Source of the DNA: Paracholeplasma brassicae
Lineage (GTDB): Bacteria > Bacillota_I > Bacilli_A > Acholeplasmatales > UBA5453
NCBI RefSeq assembly: GCF_000967915.1
Contig: NC_022549.1
Coordinates: 310,001-374,000 of the forward strand
Direction: 5' to 3'
Length of the DNA: 64,000 bases
Shown: piece after piece, positions 36,811-45,083 of the stretch
Layout of the letters: each line of letters begins with the position of its first letter
Numbering within the stretch: the stretch's first letter is position 1
The notes under the pieces: generated by a model
What the model was told of the DNA's origin: nothing
Databases searched by the model: none
Seen by the model: only the letters and a program-made list of their open reading frames with translations
Made by a program: the position numbers and the translations under genes

Positions 36811-39243
36811 ATGAAACGAGTAATCAGCCTAATTGTTTCAGTTTTTGGTTTGGTATCAGTCATCATTATTGGTGTAAGAAGAGATATTTTTAGCGATTAT
36901 AGCGATAGGGTATTTTACGGTCTAATTATCGCTTTTTTAACGCTTTTTATTACCACAATTATGATTATTATCAATTTTCAAAGACAACAAAAAATCAAAT
37001 CATTGGAAAATAGACTTACCGCTTGGAGTAGTCTTTCTTATCACGTAAAACAGATTGGTGATGAGGCATTTAATGAACTTGAAATTGGTATTATTCTTTA
37101 TGATAAAAATAACATGCAAGTCAAATGGAGTAACCCGTTTGCAAATAAAATATTCAATAAAAACCTTGAAAATTTAGCACTAAGTCAATTACATGATGAG
37201 CTCTTAACGCTTGTAACGGATGATTTAGATAGTTTAACGGTTTCAATATTAGATCGTAAATACGATGCGAAAAGTCATAAAAACAATCAAGTCATCTATT
37301 TGTTTGATGTGACTGCGAGAGAAGAAATCAGACAAAAATACAAAAATCGTTCAACCGCACTTGGTATTCTCTACCTTGATAACGTTGAAGAAGCGCTTCA
37401 AGGATTTGATATTTACGAACGTTCGAACATCCGTGGGGAATACCTTGGTGTAATCACCGACTGGATTAATGAACATGATGGGTATTTAAAGCTTTACATG
37501 GAAGACCGTATGGTCATTGCGATGCACTATGAAGAACTTCAAAAAGTAATCGGCAATAAGTTCGATATTTTAAACAAGATTCGTGAAATTTCAACCAAGC
37601 ACCACGTGAGAGTGTCGGCATCGATCGGGATTGCCTCATGGGATGTCTCATTTGAAGAACTTGGTGCACTCGCACAAAATGCGATTGAACTAGCTGAAAA
37701 ACGTGGGGGGGACCAAGCGGTTGTCAACATTCAAAATGAGAAAATTGCTTACTTTGGAGGAAAATCAAACGCCTCTGAAAAGAGCTCAAGAGTTCAAGTT
37801 CGCGTTCAATCTCAAACATTCAGAGAATTAATAGAAAATTCAAAGAACGTGGTTATTATGGGACATAAGCAATCGGATATCGATGCCTTTGGGGCGATGA
37901 TTGGTATTTTCCGTATGTGTCGTGCCTCTGACATACCAGCTAGAATCGTTTACGATCCGACTGAAATCGATCAAACGGTAAGTAAGATTCTACCACTTGT
38001 CGAAGTCGAATCCAAAGACTTATTCGAATCATTAACCGCACCAAACGAAATCATACGTTTAATGGATGAAGAGACCTTACTTGTGGTGGTTGATACACAA
38101 TCGCCAAACATTGTATCTAATGCAGAGGTCCTAAGACAGTCGAAGAAGCTCGCGGTCATCGACCATCACAGACATGGCGATGTAACCTTTGAAGGGATCT
38201 TTATGTACGTTGAACCTTACGCCTCAAGTAGCGTTGAGTTAATTGCTGAAATGATGGAATTCTATCAACGTGACATCGATTTAAGACCAATTGAAGCAAG
38301 TATCATGTATGGCGGTATTATCGTTGACACCAATGAGTTTACGTATCGTACAGGGATGAGAACCTTCGGTGCTGCCGCGTATTTAAAAGAACACGAGGCA
38401 AGCTCAATTCGGGTTAAAGAATGGTTAAGACTTGATTTAAGTCGTACGTTACTACTAAATGAATTATTAAAAGACGTTATTGTCTTAAAGTCTGGGTTTG
38501 CTGCGGTCATTGACACCTCAGGTGAAATAAGGGACCGTGTGTTATTGGCTCAAGTATCATCAAAAATTCTTGAAGTCGATGGCATTCAAGCCGGCTTTAC
38601 AGTGGCTCTTGTTGGCGATGGGCTAGTGGGTATTTCAGCCAGAAGTTATGATTCAGTCAACGTTCAAATCATTATGGAAGAAATGGGTGGTGGTGGTCAC
38701 TTAAACAGTGCCGCAACCCAAATTAAACATCAAACGGTCCAAACCGTGTTTGAAGATTTAAAACAAATTTTATTAAGAGACGATGAAGGTGGAGAAAAGA
38801 TGAAAGTAATATTAACAGAAGACGTTAAAGGAAAAGGTAAGAAAGATGATGTGATTGAAGTAGCCAATGGTTATGGTCAATTCTTATTATCAAACAATAA
38901 AGCCATTGTGGCTTCAGACGATAACGTCAAAGAACTAGAAAGACAACACAAAGAGTTAATTGAAAGAGAAAAACAACACTTAGCGTTAATGACTAAGCTA
39001 AAACAAGAAATCGAGTCTAAGAGCGTCAACGTATTCATTAACATCGGAGCAGACGGTAAGTTGTTTGGTAGTGTAACAACCAAACAAATTGTTGAAGCCT
39101 ATGAAGAACAAACCGGTATTCGATTGGATAAAAAGAAAGTTGAGTTAACCTCAGAAATTAATTCAGTTGGTATTTATACCGCAACCGTGACACTACATAA
39201 GGATGTTAAAGCACAATTCGAAATTAACGTTCTAGAGAAATAA
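36811..39243 (+). CDS. gdpP: GdpP cyclic-di-AMP phosphodiesterase fused to ribosomal protein L9
   Basis: One uninterrupted 810-residue frame. Residues 1-663 form a full GdpP: two membrane helices (about 5-25, 30-52), a PAS-like segment, a degenerate GGDEF domain (about 175-310), a DHH domain (GHKQSDIDAFG, DTQS, and DHH at 451-453) and DHHA1 with GGGGHLNSAATQ. It hydrolyses cyclic-di-AMP at the membrane. Residues 664-810 are a complete L9, starting MKVILTEDVKGKGKK. There is no stop between them, but ATG 38800 has its own GGTGGAG site. Bacillus has separate genes in this order; fused versions are, from memory, annotated in Acholeplasmataceae. Whether free L9 is also made is open. Confidence 0.93.
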   Translation: MKRVISLIVSVFGLVSVIIIGVRRDIFSDYSDRVFYGLIIAFLTLFITTIMIIINFQRQQKIKSLENRLTAWSSLSYHVKQIGDEAFNELEIGIILYDKNNMQVKWSNPFANKIFNKNLENLALSQLHDELLTLVTDDLDSLTVSILDRKYDAKSHKNNQVIYLFDVTAREEIRQKYKNRSTALGILYLDNVEEALQGFDIYERSNIRGEYLGVITDWINEHDGYLKLYMEDRMVIAMHYEELQKVIGNKFDILNKIREISTKHHVRVSASIGIASWDVSFEELGALAQNAIELAEKRGGDQAVVNIQNEKIAYFGGKSNASEKSSRVQVRVQSQTFRELIENSKNVVIMGHKQSDIDAFGAMIGIFRMCRASDIPARIVYDPTEIDQTVSKILPLVEVESKDLFESLTAPNEIIRLMDEETLLVVVDTQSPNIVSNAEVLRQSKKLAVIDHHRHGDVTFEGIFMYVEPYASSSVELIAEMMEFYQRDIDLRPIEASIMYGGIIVDTNEFTYRTGMRTFGAAAYLKEHEASSIRVKEWLRLDLSRTLLLNELLKDVIVLKSGFAAVIDTSGEIRDRVLLAQVSSKILEVDGIQAGFTVALVGDGLVGISARSYDSVNVQIIMEEMGGGGHLNSAATQIKHQTVQTVFEDLKQILLRDDEGGEKMKVILTEDVKGKGKKDDVIEVANGYGQFLLSNNKAIVASDDNVKELERQHKELIEREKQHLALMTKLKQEIESKSVNVFINIGADGKLFGSVTTKQIVEAYEEQTGIRLDKKKVELTSEINSVGIYTATVTLHKDVKAQFEINVLEK
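38800..39243 (+). CDS. rplI: 50S ribosomal protein L9, nested in-frame start within the gdpP fusion
   Basis: 147 residues from ATG 38800, exactly a full L9 with an N-terminal rRNA-binding domain, a long connecting helix (about residues 40-75) and a C-terminal domain. AAGGTGGAG stands 5-6 bp upstream of this ATG, as would be expected for an independent start. L9 binds 23S rRNA at the L1-stalk base and supports frame fidelity. It may be made free by internal initiation, released by proteolysis, or only as the fusion; the sequence favours at least some internal initiation. Confidence 0.6.
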   Translation: MKVILTEDVKGKGKKDDVIEVANGYGQFLLSNNKAIVASDDNVKELERQHKELIEREKQHLALMTKLKQEIESKSVNVFINIGADGKLFGSVTTKQIVEAYEEQTGIRLDKKKVELTSEINSVGIYTATVTLHKDVKAQFEINVLEK

Positions 39244-39252
39244 GGTGAGTTT

Positions 39253-40596
39253 ATGAGTCGAGTAATGCCATTTAATTTAGAGGCGGAACAATCGGTTTTA
39301 GGTGCAGCGTTTCTAAATCCAAATGTCTTAATCGCAATTATTGATAAACTGAATCAAGAAGACTTTTTTGATCAACGCAATCAAAAAATATATGAGGCAA
39401 TGCGTCAGATTTTTCAACGTAGTGAAAAAATAGACTACACGACCGTTTCAACGGAACTTGCTCAAATGGGTGCGATGAAATCCATTGGTGTGGCGTATTT
39501 ATCCGAACTCACTGACTTCGTACCGACAACGGCTAACTTAGATGCCTATATCGACATCGTTAGGGATTATTCCTTAAAACGTATGGTGATTGAAACCGCA
39601 GGTAAAATTCTAGAGGACGGTTATAACGAAGGTATTCGTGCGACTGAATACATTGATGACGCAGAAGAAAAAATCTTTGATTTGGTCAGACGTCGTAAAG
39701 CCACTGAGTTCTTAAAAATCGACAAAGTGGTTCAAGAAGTCAGAGAAAAAGCAGAAAGCCGTAAACACCAAGGTGCAATCACCGGTCTTAAGACTGGGTT
39801 TGCCATCTTAGACAATCTAACCGCAGGCTTTCAACCAGAAGAACTATTGATTTTAGCTGCGAGACCCTCAATGGGTAAATCGGCGTTTGCGATGAACTTA
39901 GCACTTAATGCCGCAAAGTTTAATCATGGTGGTAAGGCAGGTGTGGCCGTATTCTCGCTTGAAATGTCAAACGAACAATTGGTTGGACGTATGTTATCAA
40001 GTGAAGCACGCGTTGAAAATAAAAAAATCAAAACGGGGGAATTGACCTCAAAAGATTGGCAGTTTATCGATACGGCGTCACTTTCACTGGCGAATTTGAA
40101 TATCTTTTTTGATGATTCAAGTGCGGTGACGGTTCAAGAAATTCGTTCAAAATGTCGTAAGTTAAAACAAGAAGGTCGTCTAGACTTTGTGGTGATTGAC
40201 TACTTACAGTTAATCAAAGGTGATGAACGCGGTGGATCCAATCGTCAAGAAGAAGTGGCAAAAATCTCAAGAAGCCTAAAACAAATGGCAAGAGAATTAA
40301 AGATCCCAGTCATGGCGCTATCACAGTTATCTCGTGGCGTAGAAAAACGTGACGATAAACGACCGGTGCTGGCTGACTTAAGAGAGTCCGGTTCAATTGA
40401 ACAGGACGCCGACATCGTTATGTTCTTATACCGTGGTGAATACTATAGCCATGGGCAAGAAGATAATGGTGAAACGGAAGTATCGATTGCGAAAAACCGT
40501 CAAGGCTCGGTTGGTAACGTATTAAACTTTATTTTCGAAAAACAATACTCTCGTTTTATTCCAATTGCGGAAAGAGACGACGAACCTCAAAATTAA
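39253..40596 (+). CDS. dnaB: Replicative DNA helicase
   Basis: 447 residues of the DnaB/DnaC(Bsu) family. The N-terminal collar domain starts MPFNLEAEQSVLG. The RecA-like ATPase has Walker A RPSMGKSAFA (near residue 207), Walker B FVVIDYLQL, and the DnaB signature SLKQMARELKIPVMALSQLSR. It lies 9 bp after the L9 stop, as in the Bacillus gdpP-rplI-dnaC order. No intein or insertion. Confidence 0.97.
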   Translation: MSRVMPFNLEAEQSVLGAAFLNPNVLIAIIDKLNQEDFFDQRNQKIYEAMRQIFQRSEKIDYTTVSTELAQMGAMKSIGVAYLSELTDFVPTTANLDAYIDIVRDYSLKRMVIETAGKILEDGYNEGIRATEYIDDAEEKIFDLVRRRKATEFLKIDKVVQEVREKAESRKHQGAITGLKTGFAILDNLTAGFQPEELLILAARPSMGKSAFAMNLALNAAKFNHGGKAGVAVFSLEMSNEQLVGRMLSSEARVENKKIKTGELTSKDWQFIDTASLSLANLNIFFDDSSAVTVQEIRSKCRKLKQEGRLDFVVIDYLQLIKGDERGGSNRQEEVAKISRSLKQMARELKIPVMALSQLSRGVEKRDDKRPVLADLRESGSIEQDADIVMFLYRGEYYSHGQEDNGETEVSIAKNRQGSVGNVLNFIFEKQYSRFIPIAERDDEPQN

Positions 40597-40601
40597 TAGT
40601 T

Positions 40602-40657
40602 AAGGGAAACTTCAAAAACATGTTTTGACTTGTTTATCGAAGTTCCCTTTTTATTTT
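40602..40657 (+). terminator. Terminator after dnaB
   Basis: AAGGGAAACTTC pairs with GAAGTTCCCTT (one bulged A) around a long loop, followed by TTTTTATTTTT. Confidence 0.75.
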
Positions 40658-40708
40658 TCAAAAAGTGTCTCGTTTTGGTATATTTTTATAGCGATTTTTA
40701 ACGATTTA

Positions 40709-40717
40709 TGATATGAT
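40709..40717 (+). promoter_or_regulatory. Extended -10 promoter of prfA
   Basis: TG-A-TATGAT at 40709-40717; no convincing -35 at the proper distance. Confidence 0.45.
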
Positions 40718-40740
40718 AGTTAAGGCTTAGGAGTGATAAT

Positions 40741-41808
40741 ATGTTTGATAGATTAATATTAATAGAAAAAAGATACGATGAAATCAGTGAGCTTTTAATG
40801 CAGTCTGAAATCGTCACAGATGTCAAAAGAATGACGACGTTGTTAAAAGAACAACGTGGGTTAGAAAAAACGGTAGAAACATTTAGAGCATTTAAAGATG
40901 CAAAAAATCAAATTGAAGAACTTGAGTTGTTAAGTGAAGATAAAGATAAAGAGATCAGTGAAATGGCAACGTTAGAGCTGGATGTACTTTATCCAAAAGT
41001 AGAAGAATTAGAAGAAGCGTTAAAGATTTTATTATTACCAAAAGATCCGAACGACGATAAGAACGTTATCGTTGAAATCAAAGGGGCTGCTGGTGGTGAT
41101 GAAGGTAACATTTTTGCTGGAGACTTATTTAGAATGTACGCCAAATACGCAGAAACTCGTCATTGGAAAATTGAAATTCTAAACGCCATGGAAGGCGCTA
41201 TGGGTGGGTTTACCTCACTTGAATTCATGATCAGTGGGGATTTGGTTTATTCGACAATGAAATACGAATCGGGGGTTCATCGTGTTCAACGTGTTCCTGA
41301 AACAGAGTCACAAGGTCGAATTCATACCTCAACGGCTACGGTGCTTGTGATGCCTGAAGCGGAAGAAGTTGAAATCAATATTTCCTGGAATGACATTCGT
41401 TTTGATACATTTAACTCCTCAGGACCTGGTGGACAAAGTGTCAACACAACTTATTCGGCTGTTCGACTAACGCACATTCCGACGGGGATTGCTGTGGCGT
41501 GTCAAGAAGGTAAGAGCCAACATGAAAACAAAGACAAAGCCTTTCGTTTGTTAAAGTCAAGAATTTACGACAACATGATTCAAGAGCAACTTGAAAAAGA
41601 AGGCGAACAACGTCGTTCATTGGTTGGTAGAGGCGATCGTAGTGAAAAAATTAGAACGTACAACTACCCACAAAACCGAGTGTCAGATCACCGAATTAAC
41701 TTAACCATTCAGCGTCTTGATGCCGTGATGGAAGGCCGTCTTGATTTGGTCCTTGAACCACTAATTAATGAGTTCCAAAAACGACAATTAGCTGGGACGA
41801 ACGAATAA
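40741..41808 (+). CDS. prfA: Peptide chain release factor 1
   Basis: 355 residues. The GGQ catalytic loop is in SSGPGGQSVNTTYSAVRLTHIP, and RVPETESQGRIHTSTATV is present. RF1 reads UAA and UAG. Its presence together with TGA stops in this window means RF2 should be encoded elsewhere. It overlaps prmC (TAATG), the enzyme that methylates the GGQ glutamine. Confidence 0.95.
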   Translation: MFDRLILIEKRYDEISELLMQSEIVTDVKRMTTLLKEQRGLEKTVETFRAFKDAKNQIEELELLSEDKDKEISEMATLELDVLYPKVEELEEALKILLLPKDPNDDKNVIVEIKGAAGGDEGNIFAGDLFRMYAKYAETRHWKIEILNAMEGAMGGFTSLEFMISGDLVYSTMKYESGVHRVQRVPETESQGRIHTSTATVLVMPEAEEVEINISWNDIRFDTFNSSGPGGQSVNTTYSAVRLTHIPTGIAVACQEGKSQHENKDKAFRLLKSRIYDNMIQEQLEKEGEQRRSLVGRGDRSEKIRTYNYPQNRVSDHRINLTIQRLDAVMEGRLDLVLEPLINEFQKRQLAGTNE

Positions 41809-42650
41809 TGACTTATAAAAAATTAATGAACTTAGGGATTAAAAAAATTGAAACTAATGAATCCTTAGAAATTGAAGTCGCTAAGCTCTTGTTGATGCAT
41901 TATTCAACGATGAGTCCAACACAGTTCTACCTTAATTTTGACAAAGAGGTCAGTGCTGATGTTGAAGCAATTTATTTAAAAGCGATTGATCAATACGTTT
42001 TAGAACTAATTCCAATGCAACATATCTTGGGGTTTGCGCCATTTTTTGGTTATGATTTTATCGTTAATGAACACGTTTTAATTCCAAGAAGAGAAACCGA
42101 ATTATTAGCAGAACATGCACTTTATGTCTACGACACAAAATTTAGTGGAAAAACCATTGATGTTTGTGACATCGGTACGGGTTCAGGGTGTATTGCGATT
42201 ACGCTATCATTAGAAGAAGCAAACATGAACGTGGTTGCCTCTGATATTAGTGAGGAAGCTTTAAAGGTTGCCAAACGAAACAACGAAGCACTTGGTGGGT
42301 CGGTCAAGTTTTATCAAGGCGATTTACTTGAACCACTCAAGGGACTTAAATTTGATATGATTGTCTCAAATCCACCGTACATCCCAAAAAACGAAGACGT
42401 CATGGACTTGGTTAAAAAGAATGAGCCTAGTGTGGCGTTATTTGGCGGCGATTCGGGATTGGTTTTTTATGACCGTATTCTAAAAGAAAGCCTAAATTAC
42501 TTAAAACCAAATGGTGTGATTTTATTTGAACATGCTTACGATAAGAAAGAAGAAATGAAGGCCTTGTGTTTGCATTATTATAAAGACGCAACCATTGAAC
42601 AACTCAAAGATTTAAGTCAAAAAGATCGTATGACGATTATATACACTTAG
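41808..42650 (+). CDS. prmC: Release factor glutamine methyltransferase
   Basis: 280 residues. N-terminal helical domain, then a SAM-binding DIGTGSGCIAI and the catalytic NPPYIP motif that binds the target glutamine. It modifies the GGQ of RF1/RF2 to raise termination efficiency. Start ATG shares bases with the prfA stop. Confidence 0.95.
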   Translation: MTYKKLMNLGIKKIETNESLEIEVAKLLLMHYSTMSPTQFYLNFDKEVSADVEAIYLKAIDQYVLELIPMQHILGFAPFFGYDFIVNEHVLIPRRETELLAEHALYVYDTKFSGKTIDVCDIGTGSGCIAITLSLEEANMNVVASDISEEALKVAKRNNEALGGSVKFYQGDLLEPLKGLKFDMIVSNPPYIPKNEDVMDLVKKNEPSVALFGGDSGLVFYDRILKESLNYLKPNGVILFEHAYDKKEEMKALCLHYYKDATIEQLKDLSQKDRMTIIYT

Positions 42651-42660
42651 GAGGCTAACC

Positions 42661-43257
42661 ATGATTGAAGATTATTCATTTGAAGATGGATTTATGAATG
42701 ATGGATCGGTGGTCATTTTTCCAACCGACACGGTATTTGGTCTGGCTTGTCGTCTTTATGATGACGAAGCGATTGATAAAATACATCAAATTAAAAAAGA
42801 TGATCCCAATCACTATTACGCAGTTTTATGTGATACCGTCGTATCAGTAAATGATTTGGCTGTCATTGATCAACGTGCTCGGGCACTCATGCTAACGTTT
42901 TGGCCGGGACCACTAACCTTAATCTTAAATAGTACACTGGCACACAAAGAACGTTCTGGGTTTGATAAGATTGGTGTTCGAATTCCAAATCATGAAGCGG
43001 CACTGGATCTGATTAAGAAAAACGGGCCTTTAATTACAACCTCATTAAACATCGATGGGAGCTCTGAAGTCTTAGGTATCGATGAAATCAAAGAACAATT
43101 TACTGGGGTTGTTGATTATATCTACGAAGAATACAATGCGTTTTATTTGAATATCACCTCAACCACAGTGGATTTAACTGGTAGTGAGATTAAGTACTTA
43201 CGTATTGGATCAATCACACAAGAACAGATTGAACAAGCCATCAAAGACGAATCTTAA
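42661..43257 (+). CDS. tsaC: L-threonylcarbamoyladenylate synthase (Sua5/YrdC family)
   Basis: 198 residues of the YrdC fold with FPTDTVFGLACR and the basic RIPNH segment. It makes the activated intermediate for t6A37 in ANN-decoding tRNAs. It lacks the Sua5 C-terminal domain, so TsaC-like. prfA-prmC-tsaC order is widely conserved. TAGGAGG precedes the ATG. Its terminator has been split by an insertion sequence. Confidence 0.92.
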   Translation: MIEDYSFEDGFMNDGSVVIFPTDTVFGLACRLYDDEAIDKIHQIKKDDPNHYYAVLCDTVVSVNDLAVIDQRARALMLTFWPGPLTLILNSTLAHKERSGFDKIGVRIPNHEAALDLIKKNGPLITTSLNIDGSSEVLGIDEIKEQFTGVVDYIYEEYNAFYLNITSTTVDLTGSEIKYLRIGSITQEQIEQAIKDES

Positions 43258-43268
43258 ACCGCTGATTT
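43256..43268 (+). terminator. Left half of the split tsaC terminator, plus TTT target site
   Basis: AAACCGCT (43256-43263) and loop bases GATTT lead directly into the insertion sequence. The matching arm AGCGGTTT is at 44965-44972, on the other side. TTT at 43266-43268 is repeated at 44961-44963. Confidence 0.75.
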
Positions 43269-43303
43269 TGAACCGCCCCCTGTCAAGTAGACAGTGGAAA
43301 TAA

Positions 43304-44233
43304 TTAAATAACTGATTCAATTTTTAAGGCTTGATTCCGAAATTCCATCGGAGTTAAGCCTTTTAGTTTTTCTTGGTACCTTTGTTTATTATAAAACTGG
43401 ATGTATTGATCAATCGCTACTTTGAGTTGATTGATGTCGTGAAACTGGGTTAAATAGTACATTTCTGATTTAAGTGTACCCCAAAAACTCTCCATCGGTC
43501 CATTATCAATACACCTACCAACTCTAGACATACTGACTGTCATGCTTCTAGAAGTGAGCTTCTTTTGAAACACTTTATTCGTATATTGATACCCGCGGTC
43601 ACTGTGTACCATCGGTTTGGCTTCCGGATTAAGTTGGAATGCTTTCTCGAAGGTTTCATTTACCAGTTGGTTATTATTCGATATACCCATTTTGTAACTG
43701 ATAATACTGGTATCACACAGATCGATGATGGCACTTAAGTATAACTTAGTATTCGATCCAATCACCTTGAACTCGGTAACGTCTGTTAACCATTTCTCAT
43801 TGGGATTATTAGCCTCAAATTGTCTGTTTAAGACATTCTCTGCTGTGATCTCTGGTCTTACTTTAATATACCCCTTACGCACTCTACGGATAACCGACGA
43901 TACACCTAATTTCTTCATCAATCGTCTGATGCGTTTTACATTATAGTTCGTTTGATTCCGCTTATTAATCCATAAAGTCATCCGTCTATAGCCTAAGATA
44001 CCTTTAAACTCATCATGATATTCAAGAATCAATTGAGATAACTCATGATTAATCTTTTCTTCATTTGTTTCTTCATGTTTTAACCACTTATAATAGCTGC
44101 TACGAACAATCAAAAGGATTTCACATAACACCAAAATAGGATAGTTTTTTGCCTCATGAAGCCCTTTTATCGTTTTGTATTTGGCTTCTTGGCGGATCTT
44201 GCTAAAATATCCCTCCTTTCGATCTCCTGGAAT
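43304..44233 (-). CDS. IS3-family transposase OrfB (catalytic part, made by -1 frameshift)
   Basis: An rve/DDE integrase domain with the catalytic residues visible in WLTDVTEF, VHSDRGYQY and the Glu of DNGPMESFWGTLKSE, the last two about 35 residues apart. The frame has no start codon at its natural beginning and is open from the A7 tract; it carries the conserved K-x3-YK-x-I-x-GLHEAKNYPI lead-in. So the active transposase is the OrfA-OrfB fusion formed at 44239-44233. A TTG at 44134 could at most start a shorter product. Confidence 0.88.
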   Translation of the reverse strand: MPGDRKEGYFSKIRQEAKYKTIKGLHEAKNYPILVLCEILLIVRSSYYKWLKHEETNEEKINHELSQLILEYHDEFKGILGYRRMTLWINKRNQTNYNVKRIRRLMKKLGVSSVIRRVRKGYIKVRPEITAENVLNRQFEANNPNEKWLTDVTEFKVIGSNTKLYLSAIIDLCDTSIISYKMGISNNNQLVNETFEKAFQLNPEAKPMVHSDRGYQYTNKVFQKKLTSRSMTVSMSRVGRCIDNGPMESFWGTLKSEMYYLTQFHDINQLKVAIDQYIQFYNKQRYQEKLKGLTPMEFRNQALKIESVI

Positions 44234-44886
44234 TTTTTTATGACTTCAGCCTCCATCTCCAGACGTTCATTCTTCCGTCTTAGAAGCTCAACTTCACGTT
44301 TTAGTTTCTCAATTTCACTTAGATTCTCTACAGGCTTTCTCTTGCCTCGTTCGTCCTTTAAACCAGCTTCACCTTCTACGTTGTATTTTCTGACCCAGTT
44401 ATACACTTGTGAGTAGGCTGTCTCAAACTTCTCCGCTGCGAGTTTATATTCAAAGTTATGTTCAATCGTCCATTTCACTATATCTAACTTTTCTTCATAA
44501 CTCACTTTTCTTGATTTCGCCATATAAACATACCCCTTTGGATCATACGCTTTGATCTCGTTATGTCTATTATACTTGGAAACCCAACTCTTAATCATTG
44601 AGTCTGATGTTATTTGATATTGTTTGGCCAGTTCTGCGTATGATCCTTTGCCATCGTGGTAAGCTTTAATCACCTCTAATTTGAATGATTTCATATAACT
44701 TTGGTTTCTTGGTTTATCCTCAAATGCCATACTTCCCATCGATTCATAGTTCCTGACCCATTGTTTAACACTGGATACGTCACATCCTAATTCACATGCG
44801 ATTTCTAACATTGACTTGATTCCTGTTTGATATGCTTTGATTGCTTTGATTTTTGTTTCTTTACTGAATCTTGGTGTTCTTGACAT
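44167..44886 (-). CDS. IS3-family transposase OrfA (DNA-binding part)
   Basis: 239 residues. Three helix-turn-helix units are visible (about residues 10-45, 55-95 and 125-170), followed by a leucine-zipper-like coiled coil (about 185-215) for dimerisation. It binds the terminal repeats. The track-length frame opens with GTG at 44910, but GAGAGGGG before ATG 44886 suits that start. Larger than E. coli IS150 OrfA because of an extra helix-turn-helix. The A7 slip heptamer lies at codons 217-218. Confidence 0.88.
   Translation of the reverse strand: MSRTPRFSKETKIKAIKAYQTGIKSMLEIACELGCDVSSVKQWVRNYESMGSMAFEDKPRNQSYMKSFKLEVIKAYHDGKGSYAELAKQYQITSDSMIKSWVSKYNRHNEIKAYDPKGYVYMAKSRKVSYEEKLDIVKWTIEHNFEYKLAAEKFETAYSQVYNWVRKYNVEGEAGLKDERGKRKPVENLSEIEKLKREVELLRRKNERLEMEAEVIKKFQEIERRDILARSAKKPNTKR
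44233..44239 (-). other. Programmed -1 frameshift heptamer A-AAA-AAA
   Basis: On the minus strand the orfA frame reads ATA AAA AAA TTC. A -1 slip rereads the last A and continues ATT CCA GGA into the orfB frame, which is open all the way to its stop at 43304. Confidence 0.8.
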
Positions 44887-44960
44887 AAGAAAAATCCCCT
44901 CTCTGTACACTTCTACAAACTTTAATTATTTGTAGTGTCTACTTTAAGGGGATCATATCA

Positions 44961-44974
44961 TTTTAGCGGTTTTT
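44961..44974 (+). terminator. Right half of the split tsaC terminator, plus TTT target site
   Basis: TTT-T-AGCGGTTTTT. Removing the element and one TTT rebuilds AAACCGCT-GATTTT-AGCGGTTT followed by T: an 8-bp stem with a 6-nt loop. Confidence 0.75.
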
Positions 44975-45083
44975 ATGTTTTTTTGATCCAATTGGTATGT
45001 TTTGATTATTTTATCGTAGAAACCATTGATTTTTACCTATCTTTTTAAATAATAGATTTACAGCGTTCATCGTGGGGGAAATT

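Larger units (their letters stand above)
43269..44960 (-). mobile_element. IS3-family (IS150-like) insertion sequence, complete
   Basis: A 1692-bp element with 5'-TGA ends. The first 25 bases of each end align without gaps: TGA, G7, CCC (10-12), T15 and AAGTAGACA (17-25) agree, and AAATAATTAAA follows in both. TTT flanks both sides, a 3-bp target duplication as usual for IS3. It encodes orfA and orfB on the minus strand with an A7 frameshift site between them. Both reading frames are intact, so it is likely to be active. No passenger gene. Confidence 0.9.

Noticed and set aside
36811-38799. GdpP-L9 fusion as a sequencing error
   Set aside because: Both domains are full length and in one frame with an internal ribosome site; a lost stop is possible but fused versions are also recalled from related genomes.
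44156-44416. 86-residue plus-strand ORF over orfA
   Set aside because: It is antisense to the well-supported transposase frame, has no ribosome site and no recognisable content.
43304-44910. Transposase as a frameshifted pseudogene
   Set aside because: The break coincides with an A7 slippery heptamer and both frames are otherwise intact, the normal IS3 arrangement.
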